This document shows positions 5,914 to 13,394 of a stretch of DNA of 22,306 bases, piece after piece; the stretch's first letter is position 1, and every line of letters starts with the position of its first letter. Under the pieces are notes generated by a model that was not told the DNA's origin, made no database searches, and saw only the letters and a program-made list of their open reading frames with translations. Origin of the DNA: a virus; the IMG/VR virus record IMGVR_UViG_3300017764_000128, positions 1 to 22,306 of that record, one strand, 5' to 3'. The position numbers and the translations under genes are program-made.

Positions 5914-8900
5914 TTACTGTTTAATAACCCTTTTAGTTATTCTTAACTCATCATAAAGTATGACCATATTATATATACCATCTGGTACACTTGTAAAATC
6001 AATTCTATTAGAATTTTGTTCTGTAAACATTAATTTACCCATTATATCATATACCTGTACATCAATATTTAATCTAGTATCTATATTTAATATATTTCTT
6101 GTTGGATTAGGATATACAACTATTCCCTGTCCTCCCAACTCATCTATTGAAGTTGGCCAACCTAATTGGCAATAGTCATACATTGATTGACAACTTGCAT
6201 CCCAATCATTTGTACAACAATAGTCATCTACATCAATTACCCAAGCATAGCATCCATCATTTAACCAATAAGGAACTCCTGGACCTCCATAACATCCTGC
6301 ATTATATAAACAAGATGTCGAATCTGATACATTTGCTAATGGATCATAATTCCATGCACTTACATCAGTACATCCTATCACTATATCAATACAACTACCA
6401 TCATCAAAACAAGCATCCGGATCATAATTTAATGACCAATCTTGGGTACATCCTGCAATATAACAACATGAATTATCTAATGTATTTGCTAATGGATTAA
6501 AGTTTAATGATGTATTATCAGTACAACCATATACATATGCCTCACATGTTCCGTTGTCTGTATTTGCAAGTGGATCATAATTAAATTGAGTTGAATCTGT
6601 ACATCCATAAATAAATGGTATACAATTACCTGATGATGTATTTGCTAATGAATTATAGTTCCACATTGTAACATCCATACAACCAATTACAACCGGTATA
6701 CAAGAATTATCATTTGTATTAGCTAATGGGTCATAATTAAATTGAGTAGGATCTGTACATCCATAAATAAATGGCACACAACTACCATCATCTGTATTTG
6801 CAGTTATACTATAATTGTACATGGTAGAATCTGTACATCCATATACATAAGGATCACAAGTACCATCATCATCTGTAGCTAAAGGATTAAAATTAATTGA
6901 TAAAGGGTCTGTACAACCTGCAATCTCTAACTCATCACAAACACCATCTGCATCTACATCATTTATACATGCGCCATAACAATCATAATATTGAATTGGA
7001 TATGTACAACCTCCGTTATCTACATTTGCAATTGCATCATAGTTACATGCGGTAACATCTGTACAACCTAAATAAATACAAGATAAGTCATCAACATTTG
7101 CTAATGGATTATAATTATATCCTGCCGTATCTGTACAACCATTAACAATTGGAATACATGAATTATCATCTACAGTTGCTAATGAATCATAATTAAGAGC
7201 AAATTCATTTGTACATCCATATATAATAGGAATACATGAATTATCATCTACATTAGCATTTGGATCATAATTAGCTGATGTTGAATCCATACATCCTAAC
7301 ACTGTTGGTATACAATATGTTCCACAGAATGGTATTGCTGTATATTTTGTAAAGAACGGAGAATCAAATCCTTGAAGTGCTCCTTGTCCATTATTTGCAA
7401 AAGGATTCTGTCCCTCATACATTAGTTCAACTCCATTAGCATTTGTCAACTTAAATGAATTGTGCCAAGTCTGAAATTGTACTTCTTGTGGTGGTTGTTG
7501 TGGTCCACCTACTTCAAAATAGAATACTTCTACTGGCACACCAGGATCTAATATTATATTCCATGTTTGTTGATAATTTCCTGGCCCCATTGTATACGTT
7601 CCTAAGTCTATACCATTTTGATATACACCTATATAAGAATTACCCCAGCCATCACCTCCAGCATCTCCTATCCATAATTCATAGTTACAATCTGGTACTA
7701 GGTCCATTATTGTTGCATTAGGATCATAATTAAATGCATTAGGATTAGTACAACCATATATATGTAAATTGGTACAAGACCCATCATCATTATTTGCTAA
7801 TGGATTAAATTCTTGATAATCATCATCTGTACATCCGTCTATTGTTGGAATTGTAGGACATGGTGTTCCAACTTGTGCTCCTGAATATAAAGTATTTCCA
7901 AATCCTGGATTGTCCATGAACCAAATAGTATCTCCTGCACAATCATAAATAACAATTGAACCATCCATTGTACCACCTGATGTAGAACCTGCCATACCAT
8001 CACCAAAGTCATCATTAACTATTAGTTCAAATCCTGCATTTTGATCTATACAGAAGTTATATGTATATGTTTGTCCTATATCATTAAAATCATATTCACC
8101 TACAAGTACTGAATCAATAACTCCTAAGCTATTCATTAACCAAGATGTTTCTCCTGGCCAATTATCTAATGTAATTTCCATTGTTATTTGGTATTCGGTT
8201 GTTGTATCACATACAGTTCCTGCACAACTACCATCATCATTAGTTGCCCATGGATTATAAGATACTTGAGTTGGATCTGTACAACCATCAATACATGGAG
8301 TAGGAGTATAAGTAATAGTATCAGACATAGTACCATCTGCAAACTCTACTTGTAAATAATGCTCTACTGACCAATTAGGTGGCATTTGTCCGTTACCTGC
8401 ATTTACTGCAAAATTAGTTGCATTAGGACCAACACCATATTGATATGGACCGACACCTTCTGCATTTGTATACCATACCTTAACTGTTTCGCATGATGGA
8501 TTATATGCTTCTGTTGTCCATTCAAATATAATTAAGGCTTGTCCTCCTGGGTAACAATTTTGATATGCATTAGATGTTAAAATCCCACCACAGGTAGGAT
8601 AAGTACAACTACCATCATCAATAGTAGCTAGTGAGTCAAAATTTAATGCATTTGTATCTATACATCCTGGCACATCTGGTGCAGGTGGAGCACAAGGTGC
8701 AATTATTAATGTATCTGTATATAAAGTTCCAAAGTCTCCTGCTACATACATAATTGTATCTTGACAATCATTTTGTATAAGGAACCATCCTTCCGGTGAA
8801 CCATTAAATCCTCCTAAGCCATCACCATATTGATCATATAAATTAACAATAATAGTTCCACCTAGATCAATTGTTGTATCATATAGAGTTTGGCCAGTCA

Positions 8901-9063
8901 TTATAGAATCAGATTGTGCAATAATTGGATATCCGCCTGGAGGTGTTATTGTCCAAGAAGTTTCTGATGCATAATCATCTGTTAATAATTGTATGTTTAT
9001 CCAACTATTCTGTGCTAATAACATTGTTGGCAATAATGCCAATACTAATAATAACTTTCTCAT
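5914..9063 (-). CDS. Secreted GCTD-repeat protein with T9SS C-terminal sorting domain, 1049 aa
   Basis: A signal peptide covers residues 1-17 (cleavage near LLAQ). Two related beta domains with Asp/Gly loops follow, near residues 20-124 and 290-402 (YDQYGDGLGG; NDDFGDGMAG), and a further beta region near 461-585. Sixteen copies of a roughly 25-residue motif G-C-T-D-x-x-x-x-N-Y-(D/N)-P-x-A-x-x-D-D-x-S-C are present, four scattered before residue 461 and twelve mostly tandem at 589-920. A calcium-loop-like DVDADGVCDE lies at 702-711. The C-terminus (977-1049: VVYPNPTRNILNID, VYDIMGKL, GIYNMVIL) is a type A T9SS sorting domain, as in Bacteroidota secreted proteins. It is likely carried through the host T9SS to the cell surface as an adhesin or surface shield. 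Use as a tail fibre is less likely given the export signals. Confidence 0.85.
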   Translation of the reverse strand: MRKLLLVLALLPTMLLAQNSWINIQLLTDDYASETSWTITPPGGYPIIAQSDSIMTGQTLYDTTIDLGGTIIVNLYDQYGDGLGGFNGSPEGWFLIQNDCQDTIMYVAGDFGTLYTDTLIIAPCAPPAPDVPGCIDTNALNFDSLATIDDGSCTYPTCGGILTSNAYQNCYPGGQALIIFEWTTEAYNPSCETVKVWYTNAEGVGPYQYGVGPNATNFAVNAGNGQMPPNWSVEHYLQVEFADGTMSDTITYTPTPCIDGCTDPTQVSYNPWATNDDGSCAGTVCDTTTEYQITMEITLDNWPGETSWLMNSLGVIDSVLVGEYDFNDIGQTYTYNFCIDQNAGFELIVNDDFGDGMAGSTSGGTMDGSIVIYDCAGDTIWFMDNPGFGNTLYSGAQVGTPCPTIPTIDGCTDDDYQEFNPLANNDDGSCTNLHIYGCTNPNAFNYDPNATIMDLVPDCNYELWIGDAGGDGWGNSYIGVYQNGIDLGTYTMGPGNYQQTWNIILDPGVPVEVFYFEVGGPQQPPQEVQFQTWHNSFKLTNANGVELMYEGQNPFANNGQGALQGFDSPFFTKYTAIPFCGTYCIPTVLGCMDSTSANYDPNANVDDNSCIPIIYGCTNEFALNYDSLATVDDNSCIPIVNGCTDTAGYNYNPLANVDDLSCIYLGCTDVTACNYDAIANVDNGGCTYPIQYYDCYGACINDVDADGVCDELEIAGCTDPLSINFNPLATDDDGTCDPYVYGCTDSTMYNYSITANTDDGSCVPFIYGCTDPTQFNYDPLANTNDNSCIPVVIGCMDVTMWNYNSLANTSSGNCIPFIYGCTDSTQFNYDPLANTDNGTCEAYVYGCTDNTSLNFNPLANTLDNSCCYIAGCTQDWSLNYDPDACFDDGSCIDIVIGCTDVSAWNYDPLANVSDSTSCLYNAGCYGGPGVPYWLNDGCYAWVIDVDDYCCTNDWDASCQSMYDYCQLGWPTSIDELGGQGIVVYPNPTRNILNIDTRLNIDVQVYDIMGKLMFTEQNSNRIDFTSVPDGIYNMVILYDELRITKRVIKQ
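6304..7299 (-). repeat. Tandem array of GCTD-motif repeats within the T9SS protein gene
   Basis: Twelve coding repeats, mostly 24-26 codons each, encode the Cys-x...-NYDPLAN-...-Cys motif. The units starting with the Tyr at residues 767 and 819 are nearly identical at DNA level and lie exactly 156 bp (2 x 78) apart, sharing a run that encodes YGCTD(P/S)TQFNYDPLANT. This suggests a recent two-unit duplication. Confidence 0.8.
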
Positions 9064-9209
9064 AATTCAAACCCCAAATTAAATAACATGAATCTAAATT
9101 TCTTAGATTCCCATTTTAGTTCTATTATTGTAAAAGTACCTAACCTAAATTGTAAGTAGTACTTTTCTTTTTTATTACCGGCGTCAAAACCGTTTATCCA
9201 ATTTATCAT
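9060..9209 (-). CDS. Small basic-aromatic protein, 49 aa
   Basis: An open frame fills the gap between the nuclease and the T9SS protein. It starts MINWINGFDAGNKKEKYY and ends FRFMLFNLGFEL. The ATG at 9209 has AAGGG 7 bases upstream, and its TGA overlaps the ATG of the next gene (TTATGA), which is the usual coupling in this window. The composition (aromatic, alternating polar and hydrophobic) suggests a small beta protein. I do not recognise it. A perfect 8-bp inverted repeat at 9090-9110 lies inside it and is probably incidental. Confidence 0.6.
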   Translation of the reverse strand: MINWINGFDAGNKKEKYYLQFRLGTFTIIELKWESKKFRFMLFNLGFEL

Positions 9210-9212
9210 AAC

Positions 9213-9602
9213 TTATCCCTTAAATATTTGTTTTTTACCACCATGGTATTCATATGCATGGCCTTCTAGCTTCAGTTGTTCATTAATACACATCTGCTCA
9301 CCATTTACATCTTGTATAAAGATCTCTCCTAGTACTCTACCATATTTACCTACGCCATGAGACTTAAGTCTAAAATAGCCAGGTTTAGAACTTACCGTTT
9401 CAATAAGTTCTTTATTTCTTGCCTTTGCTGCTAGGCCTTTTTTCTTTTCATCTAAATCTCTAGTTCTAGATTCCCAAGTATCGATTCCCATATATCTGAT
9501 TCTTCTTTTTATCCAGATATCGAAACCTACATCGATCATAGCATCAATAGTATCACCATCAACAACTCGATCTAGTTTTGCTCTGTAAATATACTTATCC
9601 AT
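9213..9602 (-). CDS. Thermonuclease (SNase)-like protein, 129 aa
   Basis: The staphylococcal nuclease family signature is clear: VVDGDTIDAMID (13-24), then RIRYMGIDTWESR (34-46) holding the equivalents of catalytic R35 and E43 (R36, E44 here), and KYGRVLGEIF (86-95) with the second arginine (R89). The calcium-binding aspartates D18 and D41 fit. The protein would cleave DNA or RNA with Ca2+. There is no signal peptide from the start at 9602, so it acts in the cytoplasm or in the virion. That start overlaps the upstream gene's end by 8 nt and excludes an unlikely 26-residue hydrophobic leader that would come from a start at 9680. Host-DNA degradation is the simplest role. Confidence 0.82.
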   Translation of the reverse strand: MDKYIYRAKLDRVVDGDTIDAMIDVGFDIWIKRRIRYMGIDTWESRTRDLDEKKKGLAAKARNKELIETVSSKPGYFRLKSHGVGKYGRVLGEIFIQDVNGEQMCINEQLKLEGHAYEYHGGKKQIFKG

Positions 9603-9912
9603 TACAACAAGTGCCGCTAGTGCTATTAACTTTACAAGCTTTACATTTACATACTTGCCAATAAGCCCATGCCACTGCACCTAATAAGAATGATGTAGCT
9701 GCTATAGTATTAACACCAAACAAACATCCAGCACCTACTGCTAGTACATATCCACCGTAACATTTAATGTAACATAAGATTTTATTATATAGACCTCTGT
9801 TCTCATCTATATTTTCCATTATCTTTTCGTCGATTGTCGTTGAATCTAAAACTTTCTTCACAACTTTCTTTGCAGTTTTCTTGACTGCTTTCTTAACTGT
9901 TTTTTTAGCCAT
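9595..9912 (-). CDS. Lysine-repeat membrane protein with cysteine-rich tail, 105 aa
   Basis: The N-terminus is a run of KKxx units (residues 3-22), like the tail of a bacterial histone-H1-like protein. A short acidic stretch follows, then one or two hydrophobic helices (about 47-84) and a Cys-rich end (CKCKACK...SGTCCNG, with further Cys at 47, 51 and 62). AAGGA lies 8 bases upstream of the ATG. A cationic tail plus membrane helices could tie DNA or the nucleoid to the membrane, but this is speculation. I recognise no family. The 3' end overlaps the nuclease gene by 8 nt. Confidence 0.6.
   Translation of the reverse strand: MAKKTVKKAVKKTAKKVVKKVLDSTTIDEKIMENIDENRGLYNKILCYIKCYGGYVLAVGAGCLFGVNTIAATSFLLGAVAWAYWQVCKCKACKVNSTSGTCCNG
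9853..9906 (-). repeat. 12-bp tandem repeat encoding KKxx units
   Basis: Four to five 12-bp units of the form nnn-nnn-AAG-AAA encode KKTV, KKAV, KKTA and KKVV in the 5' end of the gene at 9595-9912. The units differ mainly in the first two codons, consistent with slippage-type expansion followed by drift. Confidence 0.6.
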
Positions 9913-9926
9913 AATAATTTTCCTTT

Positions 9927-10268
9927 TTATTCTTCTGGTTTATAATGATATTTTAATATTGCTTTCTTAACAGACTTGCCTTTTGAAGTTCCATCTGCTA
10001 TTAATTCTGATGGTACAATATTATCAGGAGTTCCATACCAATATTGCATTTCATATCCTTTACCATCTGTCCATTTAACAATCAAACCACGTTTTTCTTC
10101 TGTATCTGCTTGTAATACCATTTCTTGTTTTGCTGGTAATATTAAATCAACTGGCTTCTTGCCACCCTTTTCTGCATCACCTGTTTCTGGACTAAATATC
10201 TTTTTTGGAATTTCTATAAATCCTGACCCTTTAACTAGGTCTGCTAATTTAATTTTTTTGTCTGCCAT
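9927..10268 (-). CDS. Unknown phage protein, 113 aa
   Basis: A soluble beta-rich protein (LIVKWTDGKGYEMQYWYG) with a basic C-terminus. The N-terminus MADKKIKLADLVKGSG resembles the shared K-L-x-D-L leader but lacks the glutamate needed for a gp21-like site. TAGGG lies 7 bases before the ATG. The upstream gene ends 4 bp away. The function is not recognised. Confidence 0.58.
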   Translation of the reverse strand: MADKKIKLADLVKGSGFIEIPKKIFSPETGDAEKGGKKPVDLILPAKQEMVLQADTEEKRGLIVKWTDGKGYEMQYWYGTPDNIVPSELIADGTSKGKSVKKAILKYHYKPEE

Positions 10269-10272
10269 TATA

Positions 10273-11052
10273 TTACCCTATATTTTGTATTGGTTCTAAT
10301 TGATCAACTGTTTTTGTTAAACTATCTCCTGGCCTATATGTTGTACCTGTATTCATTACTGTATAGATTGCAACCGTACCCATCTCATTAGGTAGTGTCA
10401 TTATCTTTTTAACAACACCTATTGATCCGTGATGTGGACATGAACCATTTTTATTTTTAACTATGTCACCAACACCAAATGTATATTCCTGATCTTCTTT
10501 AATAACGCCATCATCAATTGGTTGTGACTTTGCAGCTTTAATTTTTTCTTTTGATGTTTTAATAGTATTCTTCATAGATGCCTGAGCTGCTTTCAATTTT
10601 GCTTTTGCAGCATCCATTGCTGCTTCAGCACCTTCTACTTCAGCATCGACTTCTTCTTGACTTATTTCTTTAAGTAGATCGAACATTGCAAACTTTGGCA
10701 TACGATGATCTTTCATTTGAGCTGCTGCATCATCTTTCTTTTCATCATCCTTTGGCTCTTCCTCTTTTGGTTCCTCAGCCTTTTCTTCTCCGCCACCAAA
10801 TTTGGCTTCCATACCTTTATTATATGTTTCCAAATCAACTACATTTCCTGATACTGACAATTGTATTACATTCCTATAATCAAATCTTTGCATATCTCCA
10901 TCTTCCTCCATACCAAAACCAAATGTAGGATCTTCTACATCATCTGCATCAGTTATAGTTAGATATCTACCACCCACATACACTTTAGTTCGTAGGCCTG
11001 TTAATGAAAATTGTCCTATAATAACGTTATTGAAATATTTTGCTGGTCCCAT
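10273..11052 (-). CDS. Unknown multidomain phage protein with acidic linker, 259 aa
   Basis: There are three visible parts. Residues 1-85 form a beta-rich domain (FNNVIIGQFSLTGLRTKVYV). Residues 86-175 form a low-complexity, charged, helical linker (EEKAEEPKEEEPKDDEKKDD, then Ala/Lys helix). Residues 190-255 form a beta-barrel-like domain (FGVGDIVKNKNG, HGSIGVVKKI) that recalls SH3/KOW folds. The internal MFDLLKEISQEE resembles the shared leader but lies mid-protein. The last base of the upstream gene's stop codon overlaps the ATG. No family is recognised; a structural or head-associated role is possible. Confidence 0.58.
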   Translation of the reverse strand: MGPAKYFNNVIIGQFSLTGLRTKVYVGGRYLTITDADDVEDPTFGFGMEEDGDMQRFDYRNVIQLSVSGNVVDLETYNKGMEAKFGGGEEKAEEPKEEEPKDDEKKDDAAAQMKDHRMPKFAMFDLLKEISQEEVDAEVEGAEAAMDAAKAKLKAAQASMKNTIKTSKEKIKAAKSQPIDDGVIKEDQEYTFGVGDIVKNKNGSCPHHGSIGVVKKIMTLPNEMGTVAIYTVMNTGTTYRPGDSLTKTVDQLEPIQNIG

Positions 11053-11864
11053 TATTCTTGTCCCGAATTTCCTAGGGCGTTCCCTATTGTTCTTAATACT
11101 GGTATTGCAATCTTAATATCTAAATCAATAAATGTAACTTCCAATTTAGCTTTTGGATTAGCTAACATTGCAGCTGCCCATCTATGATGACCATCTAAAA
11201 TATAATTACCCTTAACAACAATAATATCATTAGGATTCATTCCTGATACCACACCTTTTCTTGCTTGATCACCCACTTGACCAAAAACACCACCAATTGC
11301 TTTTTCAAGATAAATAGCTGATTGACTCGGTTTTAACAAATTAGCTGCTAACTTTGTATCTTTACTTTTAACTATATCAGCATTACCACCTTCTTCACCA
11401 TCCTCAGTTCCTTTTGTCAAAAAGTCTTTATCGTTCATGTATGTAGAATCTGCACCACTTTTTGAAAATTGGTCTTTATTAAATTTACCTTTTCCGTCTT
11501 CAGATCCATCAACATCATCTCCATATGGTCCAAATACATCATACTCACCTTTTATAATTGCTTGTTGAACTATTTCAACTTGGTCTGAAGTAATTACTGG
11601 CATATCAATACGTTTTGGAGCTCCTGATGGAGGTGATATAGATGCTAATTTATCCACTCTTGCTTGGAATCCTTCTTCACCACCCATATCAGCTAAAAAC
11701 TCTGCAGCTCTTTCATCTGTCCAATTTAATTTATATGCCTTTAATCCTTTTCCGGTTTGTAACATATTTAATGCTTCACTCTCTCCTCCGTAAACACTTG
11801 TTAGTTCTGATATTAGTTTACGAAAACTTTTAGTTTCCATCAGTAATGGTTTTAGTTTTAACAT
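11052..11864 (-). CDS. ParB/sulfiredoxin-fold protein with capsid-targeting-like leader, 270 aa
   Basis: Residues 210-230 carry NPNDIIVVKGN then ILDGHHRWAAA, with the DGHHRW motif (224-229) typical of ParB/Srx-fold nucleotide-binding enzymes; compare GxxR in ParB and GGCHR/DGHHR in phage relatives. That fold binds CTP or ATP and in some members cuts DNA. The N-terminus MLKLKPLLMET matches the shared leader. The middle (110-165) is an Asp/Gly/Lys-rich linker. The usual N-terminal part of a ParB domain is hard to see, although VEIVQQAIIKGEYDVFG may hold part of it. TAGGG lies 7 bases before the start. It could be a DNA-interacting enzyme packaged in the head (inference). Confidence 0.62.
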   Translation of the reverse strand: MLKLKPLLMETKSFRKLISELTSVYGGESEALNMLQTGKGLKAYKLNWTDERAAEFLADMGGEEGFQARVDKLASISPPSGAPKRIDMPVITSDQVEIVQQAIIKGEYDVFGPYGDDVDGSEDGKGKFNKDQFSKSGADSTYMNDKDFLTKGTEDGEEGGNADIVKSKDTKLAANLLKPSQSAIYLEKAIGGVFGQVGDQARKGVVSGMNPNDIIVVKGNYILDGHHRWAAAMLANPKAKLEVTFIDLDIKIAIPVLRTIGNALGNSGQE

Positions 11865-11884
11865 AATTTTTCCCTAGTTTATTA

Positions 11885-11900
11885 TTTTAATATAAATATG
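11885..11900 (-). promoter_or_regulatory. Promoter-like element CATATTTATATTAAAA
   Basis: This lies in the 46-bp gap upstream of the ParB-like gene. The minus strand reads CATATTTATATTAAAA about 21 bases before the ATG. It shares the TATTTATATTA core with the element at 1751-1765. No -33 match was found at the right distance. Confidence 0.3.
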
Positions 11901-11910
11901 CTATTGCTAC

Positions 11911-12255
11911 TTATTTCCATAGTATTTGAATAGCAACTAATGCTGTTGCTAGAATTAATGATATCAATGTTTTAGTATTGATACCTTCATTCATATAAAA
12001 GCTTGTTAATATTGCAAATGATATTATTCCTGTCGCAAATCCTATAAATCTACCTGGCCATAATGAGCCGTCAAAATACTGAACAACATAAGTAGTTGCT
12101 ATAATAAATGCATATGATATTGGTATTGAAAATATACATGCAATTGCGAATGGATGTTCTTCGAACCACTTCCATTTGAACTGTCCATTTGTTTGATACC
12201 AAATTAATATCTGACCAAATAGATATAATAATATTCCTACTAATAATTTATTCAT
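11911..12255 (-). CDS. Four-helix membrane protein, 114 aa
   Basis: Hydrophobic helices lie at about residues 3-18, 35-56, 70-85 and 97-112, with aromatic residues at the borders (WYQTNGQFKWKWFEEHP). The hydrophilic loops are short. The start at 12255 lies 2 bases after the upstream stop and is preferred over 12270, which would overlap that gene. It resembles small integral-membrane proteins found in marine phage genomes, but I can give no function. Its length and four-helix plan also recall small multidrug-resistance-type or DUF membrane proteins; no transport motif was seen. Confidence 0.62.
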   Translation of the reverse strand: MNKLLVGILLYLFGQILIWYQTNGQFKWKWFEEHPFAIACIFSIPISYAFIIATTYVVQYFDGSLWPGRFIGFATGIISFAILTSFYMNEGINTKTLISLILATALVAIQILWK

Positions 12256-12257
12256 AT

Positions 12258-12821
12258 TTAATGTTTCCAATTTTTAAATGCATGCAAAATTTCCTCATCT
12301 ACATGTACTTGTTCTACTTTCTTTTCTATTACTTTAGGCGTTGGTTTGAATACTTCAAGAATTTCTAAAGCTCTTCTACGTTGAATGCCTGATATTGTTT
12401 CTTCTTTATGAGCCTTTTCGATCTTTTCAATCGCATAATTTTTATCATGATCTAACCAATCCATAGCTTCTCCTAACACTTTCTCAAAATTAGCCTGACT
12501 ATATTCCGGCTTCTTTCTTGCTACTCTAGTACCTAATGATAATGAAGATGATTTTGGACTAGGCTCATTCTTACTTGCTCTATATAACATAGAACCAAAA
12601 CCTTGTCTACCTTTACTATCTAAGTTTCGTAAATATTCTTTTGTATCTTTATTCTTAATAACCTCTACTTCAGAATATGTAGTCTTACCGGAGATAATTG
12701 TTCTAACATAATTACGTTCTACCGAAGAACATCCAACACATTCTCTTGTATTTGGTAAAGCTTTCAATCTAGCTTTTGGTATAGGCTTATGACATTTACG
12801 ACAACCTCTCATATAACTCAT
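12258..12821 (-). CDS. DksA/TraR-type zinc-finger protein with long C-terminal region, 187 aa
   Basis: Near the N-terminus, CRKCHKPIPKARLKALPNTR followed by CVGC (C7, C10, C28, C31) is a close match to the DksA/TraR C4 zinc finger (C-x-x-C-x-x-x-I-P-x-x-R-L-x-A-x-P-x-x-x-x-C-x-x-C). DksA proteins enter the RNA polymerase secondary channel through an N-terminal coiled coil with an Asp-rich tip, with the finger at the C-terminus. Here the finger is at the front and 150 unrelated residues follow, so a DksA-like mode is doubtful. The C-terminal part is helical and basic. The start at 12821 is the first ATG; a TTG at 12845 and an ATG at 12812 are also possible. Confidence 0.65.
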   Translation of the reverse strand: MSYMRGCRKCHKPIPKARLKALPNTRECVGCSSVERNYVRTIISGKTTYSEVEVIKNKDTKEYLRNLDSKGRQGFGSMLYRASKNEPSPKSSSLSLGTRVARKKPEYSQANFEKVLGEAMDWLDHDKNYAIEKIEKAHKEETISGIQRRRALEILEVFKPTPKVIEKKVEQVHVDEEILHAFKNWKH

Positions 12822-13323
12822 TTGTTTGATTAATACCTGATTCAAAATGATTAAATATATATTTGAATTGTTCTACTGGAGTTCTATGGCCATATGCACC
12901 TCTTCTGATATTATTAGCATTCCAATCTAATTTATCATTTTCGTTCAACCAATCTACCGTCTTTGAAGGGTCAATAACATAATCAATATTTCCTAATGCT
13001 AAAAATACCTTTGAACCTTTCTTTTCTTCTCCTACCCACTCTCCTATGATAGGATTAACTGATCTACTATGTAATGCCGGATTCAATAACAATACAGGAA
13101 CTCCTAATTCTTTACCTAAGTTCCATGCAAACCATCCACCCATAGATGAACCTACAATAACATCATAATTGTTATGTCTAATTAATTTATAAATTCTTTC
13201 GTATGATTTATCATCATGATAATCTATCTGAGGACTCTGGACTGAATGTCCTTGATCTTGTAACCATTTTACCTTTTGGCAATTAGGTTGACTTTCTAAC
13301 CCATGTAAAAACAATATTCGCAT
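12796..13323 (-). CDS. YqiA/UPF0227-like alpha/beta-hydrolase (esterase), 175 aa
   Basis: The N-terminus MRILFLHGLESQP is the first strand and oxyanion-loop motif (LHG) of the YqiA/YcfP small esterases. The nucleophile elbow is GSSMGG (58-63, Ser60), and candidate acids are D114 or D118 (ALGNIDYVIDP), with His146 in YGHRTPVEQF. At 175 residues it matches that family's compact size. The start at 13323 is preferred over 13332, three codons earlier, since it matches the family N-terminus. The substrate is unknown; the fold hydrolyses small esters or thioesters. Its 3' end overlaps the zinc-finger gene. A promoter-like element lies upstream at 13341-13355. Confidence 0.75.
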   Translation of the reverse strand: MRILFLHGLESQPNCQKVKWLQDQGHSVQSPQIDYHDDKSYERIYKLIRHNNYDVIVGSSMGGWFAWNLGKELGVPVLLLNPALHSRSVNPIIGEWVGEEKKGSKVFLALGNIDYVIDPSKTVDWLNENDKLDWNANNIRRGAYGHRTPVEQFKYIFNHFESGINQTNELYERLS

Positions 13324-13340
13324 CTTTCTCATCTTTTTTA

Positions 13341-13355
13341 TTATATATAAAGATA
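13341..13355 (-). promoter_or_regulatory. Promoter-like element TATCTTTATATATAA
   Basis: The 62-bp gap before the esterase gene contains TATCTTTATATATAA on the minus strand, about 9-18 bases before the possible starts, plus the 12-bp palindrome GAAATATATTTC just upstream. The similarity to the other gap elements is looser than elsewhere. Confidence 0.25.
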
Positions 13356-13394
13356 AGAAATATATTTCAAATAACCTAATTTTTTAGGAGCTTT

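Noticed and set aside
6304-7299. CRISPR array, because of regular repeats about 78 bp apart
   Set aside because: The repeats are in-frame codons of the GCTD motif and vary like protein repeats; there are no conserved direct repeats with unique spacers.
5960-7721. Plus-strand open frames opposite the repeat protein and elsewhere (for example 6147-6500, 7455-7721, 21549-21995)
   Set aside because: They are low-complexity His/Leu/Asn- or Leu-rich translations antisense to well-supported genes, with no recognisable domain.
9090-9110. Perfect 8-bp inverted repeat as a terminator
   Set aside because: It lies inside the 49-residue gene at 9060-9209 and no T run follows it.
9213-9680. Signal peptide on the thermonuclease using the start at 9680
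   Set aside because: The extra hydrophobic residues come from reading through the end of the upstream gene in another frame; the start at 9602 matches the family N-terminus and the usual short overlap.
13375-13388. Small hairpin CCTAA-TTTT-TTAGG as terminator
   Set aside because: The stem is only 5 bp and AT-rich, and no clean T run follows in the direction of transcription.
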